A DNA stretch of 64,000 nucleotides, taken from positions 88,501 to 152,500 of the forward strand of contig NC_084590.1 in the NCBI RefSeq assembly GCF_033807715.1. The letters run 5' to 3'. The notes under the pieces were generated by a model. It saw only the letters and a list, made by a program, of their open reading frames with translations. It ran no database searches and was not told the origin of the DNA. Shown piece by piece: positions 1 through 9,372 of the stretch. Position 1 is the first letter of the stretch. The number at the start of each line of letters is the position of its first letter. Position numbers and translations under genes: made by a program. Source of the DNA: Cololabis saira. Its lineage: Eukaryota; Chordata; Actinopteri; Beloniformes; Belonidae.

Positions 1-31
1 CAGGCAAAAGAAGAAGAATAGATACAAGAAA

Positions 32-898
32 TCAAACAAATAAATAGTGAAAGAAATGTTGTATTTTATTTACAGCAGTCGAGGCGAAGTTGACCTCAAA
101 CTCCTGACGCAGGTCATTCATCAGGTTCACAGGTGGAACGTTGATTTGAGTCTGCGACAGCCATGTTGTTTGTTGAGGCACCACCAGATACGTCAGATAG
201 GAGGGATGCTCTGTCTGGCGAGGCGTCACACACAATCTCTTCACCTGCCGAGTGTCTTCAGATGTAGACACTGACACACAAGAAAATGTGATTCATATAT
301 TTCCTGTGGGTCTACTCTAATAATGTGATCCAGTATTATCAAACGTAATGTTGTTGATGAAAACATGAAGTCTCACTTTCAACCCTGGGAAGAGCTCTGC
401 TCTTCCTTTTCTTGTTCTTTTGTTTGCCCTAAAATCCAACACATGTAAAAATGTGTCTTTGCTGTGGCTGTGATTCATCAGCCCAAGTGACGTGATGTGA
501 CTGTGTGTGAATGACGTACATAGTTGTCCTGGCTGGACCAATTGGGGGCTTCTGCTCATGTAAGAGTCGCTCCAGCTTGGCCTGCTGGTAATATTTGTCC
601 TTTTTTTTTTGGTTTGAAAGTGACTTCCACTGTGGAGAGTTGACACTGTCAGACATTGTACTGACTGGCAACCAAAACAACAGCTGTTAAATACATAGGT
701 CCACATTTAAGCGCATAAGGAAGTTCTTCAAAAGGCAAATCTGCATTGATTGTTCTGGTGTGACTTCCGACTGGAGGAAGGAAGGTGCTGAAGTTAGGCT
801 CAGCCGGGAAGACAGGAGGAGGAGGTGCCGATAAAGGAGGTGGAGAATGGGCCGTGTCTGCCAACAGGTTTCGAAGTTTCAGGACGATTGCCATGGTT
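32..898 (-). pseudogene. Decayed TCF/LEF-like HMG-box gene, 3' exons
   Basis: Exon-like blocks can be read on the minus strand. Block 629-520 follows an acceptor (ctctccacag) and encodes WKSLSNQKKKDKYYQQAKLE, then RLLHEQK and, after a one-base shift, PNWSSQDNY. This matches the second half of a TCF/LEF HMG box (compare W-HALS-EEQAKYYE and GWSARDNYG), and known TCF genes also have an exon junction just before this Trp. It ends at a GTACGT donor. Block 428-377 opens with GKQKNKKRKSR, the basic tail after the HMG box, and has a GTGAGA donor. Block 270-32 follows a TTTCTTGTGTGTCAG acceptor, is phase-compatible, and ends in a stop. An upstream Pro-rich block (898 to about 690) begins after an acceptor and includes an ATG. 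The exon for the first half of the HMG box is not visible, and the CCCCC run near 542-546 shifts the frame, so I infer a relic. The family would be a Wnt-pathway nuclear DNA-binding factor. The exon joins are inferred. Confidence 0.5.
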
Positions 899-1458
899 CT
901 AACATAAAGAAAGAACAAATTAAATGATCTTGACAAATAAATCATGAAATCACTCTTTAAAGAATACATATTAAATGACTACAAATCTCTCCAATAACCA
1001 AAAACATGATTCTCAATAACATTTAACTAATTCGATCAAATCTATCCATTCTTCATGTCAGAGACACTTTAACTAAAATAACATAAATAAACTACTTACA
1101 TTGGAGGTCAAACCAAATGACACATGGCAAACACCTGACAAAACCCTTAAACACTCAGTCAAGGTGTGAGTGCTTGGAGACAAAAGGAGGAAATAATCTT
1201 CAGACTATTTATAAAGTGGGAGGTACCAATACAGATACCCTGAGCCTGTGCCTCTTCCTAGTGGAGAGGAGGGAACATGACCTGACACTTTCTTACAGCG
1301 TTATACACTGCGACGACTGAGGTAAATTTTACCCATGTTGGTAAATCTGTGCTTTGATAAAAAAAGGGAAGAGAATAAACATGTTCTTGTTTGGTTTGTG
1401 CTTCTTTGTTTGTGTGTGCTGATAGGCTATTTTCATTCCCCTTTAAGATGGTGTACGG
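899..1458. other. Non-coding stretch, nothing recognised
   Basis: AT-rich sequence with only short chance ORFs. It could be intron or upstream sequence of the minus-strand TCF-like relic. I see no RNA gene or known repeat in it. Confidence 0.4.
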
Positions 1459-1535
1459 CAGGGGTGTCGGACTCCAGTCCTCGAGGGCCGGTGTCCCTGC
1501 AGGTTTTAAATGTTTCCCTGCTTCCCTGCTAAACA
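1459..1535 (+). mobile_element. hAT-type transposon end fragment
   Basis: Begins CAGGGGTGTCGGACTCCAGT and continues with CTCGAGGGCCGG. This resembles a terminal sequence seen very often in fish genomes and, from memory, assigned to non-autonomous hAT elements. No partner terminus is visible in the window, so this is a single end, or the minisatellite that follows lies inside the same element. Confidence 0.45.
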
Positions 1536-2660
1536 TGTAATAAATGTGTTATAAACATGTTATAAATTAGTAAATGACTGAAAAGACCCCCCTTTGTGTT
1601 ATAAACATGTTATAAACATATTGTAAATTAGTAAAGAACTGAAAAGACCCCCGCCTTTGTGTTATAAACATGTTATAAACATAATAAATTAGTAAATAAC
1701 TGAAAAGACCCCCCCTCTTTGTGTTATAAACATGTAATAAATGTGTTATAAATTAGTAAATAACTGAAAAGACCCCCCCTTTGTGTTATGAACATGTTAT
1801 AAACATATTATAAATTAATAAATAACTGAAAAGACCCACGCCTTTGTGTTATAAACATGTAATAAATGTGTTATAAATTAGTAAATAACTGAAAAGACCC
1901 CCTTTGTGTTATAAACATGTAATAAACATATTATAAATTAGTAAATAACTGAAAAGACCCCCCTTGTGTTATAAACATGTAATAAATGTGTTATAAAACA
2001 TGTTATAAATGAGTAAATAACTGAAAAGACCCCCCCCTTTGTGTTATAGACATGTTATAAATATATAATAAATTAGTAAATAACTGAAAAGACCCCCCCC
2101 TTTGTGTTATAAACATGTTATAAACATATTATAAATTAGTAAATAACTGAAAAGACCCCCTTTGTGTTATAAAACATGTAATAAACATATTGTAAATGAG
2201 TAAATAACTGAAAAGACACCCTTTTGTGTTATAAACATGTTATAAACATATTGTAAATTAGTAAATTGAAAAGACCCCCCCATTTGTGTTATACACATGT
2301 AATAAATGTGTTATAAATTAGTAAATAACTGAAAAGAGCCCCCCCTTGTGTTATAGACATGTTATAAACATATTATAAATTAGTAAATAACTGAAAAGAC
2401 CCCCCCCTTTGTGTTATAAACATGTAATAAATGTGTTATAAATTAGTAAATAACTGAAAAGAACCCCCCTTTGTGTTATAAACATGTAATAAATGTGTTA
2501 TAAACATGTTATAAATTAGTAAATAACTGAAAAGACCCCCTTTGTGTTATAAACATGTTATAAACATATTGTAAATTAAATAACTGAAAAGACCCCCACT
2601 TTGTGTTATACACATGTAATAAATGTGTTACAAATTAGTAAAGAACTGAAAAGACCCCCC
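1536..2660. repeat. Minisatellite, about 18 copies of a 60-74 bp unit
   Basis: The unit contains TGTGTTATAAACATGT, AATAAATGTGTTATAAATTAG and TAAATAACTGAAAAGACCCC. GAAAAGACCCC recurs roughly every 60-66 bases. Units vary by inclusion of one or two TTATAAACATGTTATAAA modules and in the length of the C run (3 to 8). No coding potential. Confidence 0.9.
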
Positions 2661-2935
2661 TTTTGGTTTTGGTTTGACATAAAGAGTCGTGGGCGGTGTC
2701 ATCTGACTCAGTTTTGAGTACTTGACCTTCATTGGCATGAATAAGCCCCGCCCCTTCTTCTGATTGGTCAATATTTGATAGTCACTATTTTCTGCCATAA
2801 CTTTTGAATGGATTGACATAAAGAGTCGTGGGTGGTGTCATTGGATGTGGTTTAGAGTCGTTGACCTTCATTGGTGTAAATTGGCTACGCCCATTCTTTT
2901 GATTGGTCGATATTCCATAGTTCCATAGTGTCATA
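2661..2935 (+). repeat. Fragment of a common fish interspersed repeat
   Basis: Two tandem sub-units each carry TTTGACATAAAGAGTCGTGG, a GGTGTCAT segment, TTGACCTTCATTGG and a GCCCCGCCCC-like block followed by CTTCTTCTGATTGGT. The same text recurs in the complete-looking copy at 42978-45247, so this is an internal fragment of that family. The superfamily is not identified. Confidence 0.6.
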
Positions 2936-3082
2936 AACCGGTTATATCTTCAAAACTAAAGCAGCACAAACAAAATTTCTTTCTGCACAAACCAGCACTA
3001 ACGCAGCACAAACGATTGCGAATATTTTCACTGAGTTTTCACTGAATTTTGCGTGGGGAGGGGGGCCAGCTTCACGCAGGTA
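2936..3082. other. Unassigned spacer
   Basis: Short AT-rich stretch with CAGCACAAAC-type near-repeats, between two repeat fragments. No gene seen. Confidence 0.4.
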
Positions 3083-3640
3083 AAGGGGACCTATTATGAA
3101 AAACAAGTTTTTTCTTGTTTTAACATATATAAAGTGGTCTCCCCTCACCCTGCCAACACAGAGAAGGAGTAAAGCAACCAAATTCTGCAGTGTCTGTACA
3201 CCTCGCCCGGCTGAATCTTCCAGTGTCATGTGACTTCTACGAGCCGTTCAGAATCTGCTCCCGTCGCTCTCTGTCCACAATGAAACCGTTAAACTCTCTC
3301 TGTCCACACTGAAACCGTTAAACTCTCTCTGTCCACACTGAAACTGTTAAATTCGCGGCCAGTTAGGACAGTCCAATACAAAAAAAATAAATCCATGGAA
3401 TTGAATCTCCTGCTACACGTCATTCAGGCAGCCAATCAGCACAGAGCCTCATTATCATAGCCCCGCCCCTCAGAATCCCTCACAGAAAAGAGGTTAGAAA
3501 CGGTAAAACTAGAGACATGGGCAACAGGCTGAATTTCTGATTTATGTAGAAAAAACAAGCTTTTGATAGTTTTTAAGACATTCAAGGCCACACACACACA
3601 CACTGTTTTTTTTTTTTTTTGCAGATTTCCATTAACAGGC
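3083..3640 (-). mobile_element. Internally deleted copy of the TTAA-type element
   Basis: The left part (AAAGGGGACCTATTATGAAA, then TATATAAAGTGGTCTCCCC) is the reverse complement of the right end of the element at 56429-57514. The segment around 3420-3560 (CAGCCAATCAGCACAGAGCC and following) is the reverse complement of about 56470-56650 in that element. Most of the GC-rich middle is missing, and three short direct repeats (TCTCTGTCCACA.TGAAAC) lie at 3270-3345. The far end is indistinct and no TTAA duplication is visible, so this is a degraded copy. Confidence 0.6.
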
Positions 3641-3944
3641 ACAACCCTGTAAAAGTGGCCTTCGGGAGCCTTAACAGAGCAAAAAACGGTACTCAGGTTG
3701 TCTAACAGGAACCTCCTGGTGGGGGGTCTCTGCTGGTCGGGATTTCTAAATTAGATTCAGCACTGTCACGTAAACATAAATAATGTGACCACGAATCGCT
3801 GAAGCATTTGGACCAGAGACATTTTCTTGCAAGTACATTTAAGCACCTTCAATTGAACTACTATGCCCTTGTTTTATCTTGCCTCTTAAAACGTGTCTTT
3901 TATCCATGCTTTTATGTTTTCCACTTTGGTGGACAATAATGAAT
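3641..3944. other. Unassigned sequence
   Basis: No ORF with recognisable content and no repeat shared with the rest of the window. It runs into the pentanucleotide microsatellite. Confidence 0.35.
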
Positions 3945-4036
3945 TATTTTATTCTATTCTATTCTATTCTATTCTATTCTATTCTATTCTATTCTATTCT
4001 ATTCTATTCTATTCTATCTGTTCTATTCTATTCTAA
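3945..4036. repeat. (ATTCT)n microsatellite
   Basis: About 17 pentanucleotide copies, with one interruption (ATCTG) near 4016. The ORF across it is only repeat translation. Confidence 0.95.
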
Positions 4037-4140
4037 TGAAGTTGGATATTATAAGAAAAGAACGATGGATGGACCGCCGAGTTGGTTTAGGTCTTGTTGC
4101 CATATTACACAAATATACGGGTCGGACAGGGGTTTCTTTT

Positions 4141-4197
4141 AATTCAATTCAATTTTAGTTATATAACATCTTTTACAACAGAAGTTGTCTCTAGGCA
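4141..4197 (-). mobile_element. L2 LINE 3'-end remnant
   Basis: Reads AATTCAATTCAATTTTAGTT then TATATAACATCTTTTACAAC and AGAAGTTGTCTCTAGGC. This is close to the start of the minus-strand L2 at 60372 (tail, TATATAGCGTCTAATACAAC, AGAGTTGTCTCTAGACGC). Only about 57 bases of an L2 3' end in minus orientation remain. Confidence 0.6.
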
Positions 4198-4289
4198 TGT
4201 GTAATGTGTGTAATGAAGACACGCCGGCTGAAGGGGCAGAGGAGACAGCCCTGTTAGAGGCCTCTGTGCGGCAGATTTACCTTGAACTC

Positions 4290-5580
4290 CTGCTAGTTAA
4301 AAAGCACCTAAGGGTACCTAATGGGGATTTTGTATTTTTTCTGAAGGACTTTAACGCTCATGTGGGTAATGTTTTCAAGACGGGCGTGAGTTGGAGGATT
4401 GCTTCTTCGATCTGAACCAGAGTGGTTTATTGGCCTTTTGTAGATGTTATGGACGTTGTGTTCGTGATGAACATGGTTCATTCTGGACATGGTTGGTCCA
4501 TAATGTACACTGTTTTATCATAAATGTGTCCATAGGTGCATGTGGTATCAGGACACCCTAAGCTATGGTTCGATGAGCAGCTTTATATTAGTGTTTGGGA
4601 CTCAGGTGGAGAGAGAAGCTGAGCTGATCATCATCTAGTGGTAAACTGGATTGGATGGTGTGTCAGAGAGGATTTTTAACTCCAATCTGACATAACTGCT
4701 CTGCATCGTGGGGGAGGCAGGAACATTGATTCGCACCTTCATTGTCAAGGCAGCTAATGAAAATGCAGTTGGAGCTGTGGTTTCAAGGTCCTTGGTGCCT
4801 ATACTGCCGTGGTTTCAAGGTCCTTGGTGCCTATTAGGGCTGTTCGATTAATCAATTTTAAATCGTAATCGCGATTATGAACTTTATGAATTATGAAGAA
4901 TTATTAGAACGATGTTAAAACGTGAAACTCGTAAAATCGATTTTTCACTTTTTTTTATTTTTTTTTACACCACATATTAATGATTGATACCATATTAATG
5001 ATTGATGGAAATACCTCTCGCGACAAGTGCCCCATCGGAGAGGTTGTAACATGCCACCGGGCAACCCTCAAGCCATATGCGGTAGACCGGCTCGTGTTCT
5101 TTGCAAAAAACTTGCAAATATGAATAGCAAATGTAATGACTGACATTACACACCTCTACCTCCTTCATGGGTTGCAAATATTATTTAGCATGCAAAGACC
5201 AAGTTTAGTTTAATTAGAAAATGTCTTGTTTTATTTAATTGGAAATATAACTTACTGTTTGTTTGCAAGTGCTGATATTTTTTTCAGAGATAAAACTTTA
5301 TATTTTATTATATTTTTTAAAACTTTTTTTCAACTTATTTTACAGAGCTTTGCACTTTATTCATTCATTTTTGGTTTAATAAGAGCAAAGTTTGCACTTG
5401 CCCAACGGGGCAAATGAATGGGGCAATAAAAAAACTTTTGTCAATTCACAAAATAATCGTAATCGTAATCGTAATCGTAATCGAAAATCGGATTTTGAGA
5501 GAAAAAAATCGAGATTTTATTTTTGGGCAAAATCGAACAGCCCTAGTGCCTATACTGGTGGCAATCTTCAGTACTTACAT
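4290..5580 (+). pseudogene. Old Rex3/RTE-like LINE relic, endonuclease region
   Basis: Fragments parallel the endonuclease domain of the Rex3 at 6389-9372. [11 protein letters not shown] at about 4335 matches [16 protein letters not shown]-like match lies near 4550, ADHHLVVNWI near 4625 matches [10 protein letters not shown], and GCCTATACTGGTGGCAAT, where the relic resumes at 5548, aligns with the Rex3 text near 7425. Many stops and shifts make it a deep fossil. It contains a local duplication (GTGGTTTCAAGGTCCTTGGT at about 4778 and 4809) and is split by the hAT MITE 4835-5545. Confidence 0.55.
4835..5545. mobile_element. Non-autonomous hAT element with 8-bp target duplication
   Basis: Ends TAGGGCTGTTCGAT and ATCGAACAGCCCTA are perfect inverted repeats and are flanked on both sides by GTGCCTAT (4827-4834 and 5546-5553). 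An 8-bp duplication with short inverted ends is the hAT pattern. The interior is AT-rich and codes for nothing recognisable. Near each end it carries AATCGTAATCG-type simple repeats (four AATCGT copies at about 5455-5480). At 711 bp it is a MITE and depends on a transposase in trans. It sits inside the Rex3-like relic, so it is younger. Confidence 0.85.
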
Positions 5581-6233
5581 ATTAAAGGACAAAGTTGACT
5601 TTCCTACAACAAGACATATTTATCCATATTATTTTTTTTAGAAAACTGTTTAACTATTTTTAATATGGTAGTCATTCTAAACCTTTTTCTCTGGCTATAT
5701 CAAACCACGGTTGCTCAGCGAAAGAAATGTGTTTCTATTCATCTGACAACATACTGTACCATATACATATGTCCAAATTTTTCTTCTATAAATAGTTAGA
5801 CAAAATTTTCTGCACTGAATATGTTCATTATCCAGATATATTACCAGCATAAACTGTGATGTAAGATTATTATATATCACTGAATTGCTCATTAGAATTC
5901 ATTGGATCATCTAATGTATTAATGAGCACCATGTGGCCAAGCAAAGTCTTTTTTCCTTTTTGTTTATCACAGTGCTTTACTTTTAATGGCCAGCCACTCC
6001 AGACAACCTGAACCTCATGGCTGACCTTGAGAGTTTTCTGAAGCTGTTTGGATTTGGCCACATGAATTAATGATATCTAAAGAGGGGCCCCCCTCTGTCA
6101 ACATTGGCCCCATTCCAAACCATAAATCCCTAGTGTAATCTTACAATCAGATCTGATTTGCTTTACTTGACTGATCTCCAACAAACACATCCCATCAAGC
6201 CCCTTGTGAGGCTGCTATGTCAAACCATTCGAA
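5581..6233. other. Unassigned AT-rich stretch
   Basis: No convincing ORF, and no similarity to other parts of the window that I can see. It may be further decayed transposon or single-copy spacer. Confidence 0.35.
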
Positions 6234-6388
6234 TGTTATGGCAGAAAGTAGGAACTATCAAATATGGACCAATCAGATGAAGTGGGGGCACACTTTTTGG
6301 CGTCTAGTGTCGCCACGGTAACGCTTTTGAAAGAGAAAAGTAACGCGCGTTGTCGCAGGATGGAGACGCATATTTTAATGTATAGGAA
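6234..6388 (-). repeat. Fragment of the common fish repeat, reverse orientation
   Basis: Reverse complement of text found three times in 42978-45247: a cold box with TCTGATTGGTCCATATTTGA, GTTACCGTGGCGACGCTAGA, CTTTCTCTTTCAAAAG and TGCGTCTCCATCCTGCGAC. It directly abuts the 5' end of Rex3. Confidence 0.65.
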
Positions 6389-9372
6389 GGACCATGGCAG
6401 GCCGGTGCCTTGTGATCTGGGTAGCAGTCGTGGCGGGGTGCCTCGACGACCCAATCCCTGGACTAAAACCCTCACAGTGGGGACATGGAATGTCACCTCG
6501 CTGGGGGGGGAAGGAGCCGGAGCTTGTGCGTGAGGTTGAGAGAAACCGGCTAGAGATAGTTGGGCTCACCTCCACACATAGCTTGGGCTCTGGAACCCAG
6601 CTCCTTGAAGGGGGCTGGACCCTCCACTACTCTGGAGTTGCCCAGGGTGAGAGGCGGCGGGCTGGTGTGGGCTTGGTTATAGCCCCCCAGCTCAGCCGCC
6701 ATGTGTTGGCGTTCACCCCGGTGAACGAGAGGGTCGCTTCCCTGCGCCTTCGGGTCGGGGAAAGGTCTCTCACTGTTGTTTGTGCCTACGGGCCGAACAG
6801 CAGTGCGGAGTACCCGGCCTTCTTGGAGTCCCTGGGAGGGGTACTTGATAGTGCTCCAACTGGGGACTCCATTGTTCTACTGGGGGACTTCAACGCTCAC
6901 GTGGGCAATGACAGTGACACCTGGAGAGGCGTGATTGGGAGGAACGGCCTCCCCGATCTGAACCCGAGCGGTGTTTTGTTGTTGGACTTCTGTGCTAGTC
7001 ACAGTTTGTCCATAACGAACACCATGTTCAGGCATAAGGGTGTCCATCAGTGCACGTGGCACCAGGACACCCTAGGCCGGAGGTCAATGATCGACTTTGT
7101 TGTCGTTTCATCTGACCTTCGGCCGCATGTCTTGGACACTCGGATGAAGAGAGGGGCTCAGCTGTCAACTGATCACCACCTGGTGGTGAGTTGGATGCGC
7201 TGGCGGAGGAGGAGGTTGGACAGACCGGGCAGACCCAAACGGATTGTGAGGGTCTGTTGGGAACGTCTGGCCGAGCCCTCTGTCAGAGACGTCTTCAACT
7301 CCCACCTCCGGGAGAGCTTCTCTCAGATCCCGGGGGCGGCGGGGGACATTGAGTCCGAGTGGACCATGTTCTCTGCCTCCATTGTCGACGCGGCGGCTCG
7401 AAGTTGTGGTCGCAAGGTCTCCGGTGCCTGTCGTGGCGGCAATCCTAGAACCCGGTGGTGGACACCGGAAGTTCAGGATGCCGTCAGACTGAAGAAGGAG
7501 TCCTACCGGGCTATGTTGGCCGGTGGGACTCATGACGCAGTAGAGGGGTACCGGGAGGCCAAGCGAGCCGCGGCTCGGGCGATCCTGGAGGCAAAATTCC
7601 GGGTCTGGGAGGAGTTCGGGGAGGCCATGGAGGAAGACTTTCGGTCGGCCTCGAGGAAATTCTGGAGGACCGTTCGGCGCCTCAGAAGGGGGAAGCAGTA
7701 CTCTGCCACTCTGCCACTGTTTATGGTGCGGGTGGGGAGCTGTTGACCTCGACTGGGGACATCGTCGGACGGTGGAAGGAATACTTCGAGGAACTACTCA
7801 AACCGGCTGACATGCCTTCCACTGAGAAAGCGGAGAGTGGGGACTCTGGGGCGTGCTCATCCATCACCCAAGCCGAGGTCACTGAGGTAGTTCGTAAGCT
7901 CCTCAGTGGCAGGGCACCGGGGGTGGATGAGATTCGCCCTGAGTACCTCAAGTCTCTGGATGTCGTAGTGCTGTCTTGGTTGACACGCCTCTGCGACATC
8001 GCATGGAGGAAGGGGACAGTACCGCTGGAGTGGCAAACCGGGGTGGTGGTCCCTCTGTTTAAAAAGGGGGGCCGGAGAGTGTGTTCCAACTACAGGGGGA
8101 TCACACTTCTCAGCCTCCCCGGGAAAGTCTACTCCAGGGTACTGGAGAGGAGATTACGGCCGATAGTTGAACCTCGGATTCAGGAGGAACAATGCGGTTT
8201 TCGTCCCGGTCACGGAACACTGGACCAGCTCTATACCCCCCGCATGATGCTCGAGGGTTCATGGGAATTTGCCCAACCACTCTACATGTGCTTTGTGGAT
8301 CTGGAGAAGGCATTTGACTGTGTCCCTCGTGCCATTCTGTGGGGGGTGCTCGGTGAGTATGGAGTCCGGGGCCCTCTATTAAGGGCTGTCCGGTCTCTGT
8401 ATGATCGGAGTAGGAGTCTGGTTTGCATTGCCGGCAGTAAGTCAGACTTGTTCCCGGTGCATGTTGGACTCCGGCAGGATGGACAGGATTTCTAGGCGCA
8501 GCCAGGGGCCGGAGGGGTTCCGGTTTGGGAACCTCAGGATTTCATCTCGGATTTTTGCAGATGATGTTGTCCTGTTGGCTTCATCGAACCGGGACCTTCA
8601 GCATGCGCTGGGGCGGTTTGCGGCCGAGTGCGATGCGGCAGGGATGAGAATCAGCACCTCCAAGACCGAGGCCATGGTTCTCCACCGGGAAAGGGTGGCG
8701 TGCCTTCTCCGGGTGGGTGGGGAAGTCCTGCCCCAGGTGGAGGAGTTCAAGTATCTCGGGATCTTGTTCACGAGTGAGGGAACGATGGAGCGGGAGATTG
8801 ACAGACGGATCGGTGCAGCGTCCGCAGTTATGCGGTCGATGTACCGGACCGTCGTGGTGAAGAGGGAGCTGAGTAGAAAGGCGAAACTCTCGATTTACCG
8901 GTCAATCTACGCACCTACCCTCACCTATGGTCATGAACTTTGGGTAGTGACCGAAGGGACAAGATCGCGGTTACAAGCGGCCGAGATGAGTTTCCTCCGC
9001 AGGGTGGCTGGACGCTCCCTTAGAGATAGGGTGAGGAGTTCGGTCACCCGGGAGGAGCTCGGAGTCGAGCCGCTGCTCCTTCACATTGAGAGGAGTCAGC
9101 TGAGGTGGCTTGGGCATCTGTACCGGATGCCTCCTGGACGCCTCCCTAGGGAGGTGTTCTAGGCATATCCCACCGGGAGGAGACCCCGGGGCAGACCCAG
9201 GACACGCTGGAGAGACTATGTCTCTCGGCTGGCCTGGGAACGCCTCGGACTCCCTCCGGAGGAGCTGGAGGAAGTGACTGGGGTGAAGGAAGTCTGCGCA
9301 TCTCTGCTGAGGCTGCTGCCCCCGGGACCCGGGAACGGATAAAGCGGCAGACGATGGATGGATGGATGATAG
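6389..9372 (+). mobile_element. Rex3-type LINE (RTE clade), near full-length but broken
   Basis: Contains an endonuclease-RT reading frame and ends in GATGGATGGATGGATGATAG. A short (GATG)n tail is the known hallmark of Rex3. The text TGGCAAACCGGGGTGGTGGT at about 8031 is close to what I remember of the reverse PCR primer used for fish Rex3. The 5' end abuts a reversed fish repeat and the 3' tail abuts the first satellite monomer, so Rex3 now marks the left edge of the satellite array. No target duplication was identified. Confidence 0.8.
6440..9342 (+). pseudogene. Rex3 endonuclease-reverse transcriptase, multiple lesions
   Basis: Role: APE-type endonuclease plus RT for target-primed reverse transcription. 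Endonuclease motifs: TWNVTSL (about 6486), [11 protein letters not shown] (about 6878), [10 protein letters not shown] (about 7165). RT motifs: GVDEIRPEY, FKKGGRRVCSNYRGI, FVDLEKAFDCVP (about 8290) and FADDVVLL (about 8550). Lesions: a G-run indel near 6501-6508 separates TWNVTSL from the main frame; an 8-bp tandem duplication (ACTCTGCC twice, about 7700-7716) shifts the frame just before [14 protein letters not shown]; a deletion at about 8472 joins VGLRQ directly to MDRISRRSQGPEG, removing the QGCPLSP block; and a TAG near 9160 interrupts REVF-AYPTGRRPRGRPRTRW. It cannot encode a working enzyme. Confidence 0.8.

Noticed and set aside
3945..4142. ORF with ILFYSILFYS repeats, possible membrane peptide
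   Set aside because: Translation of the (ATTCT)n microsatellite.
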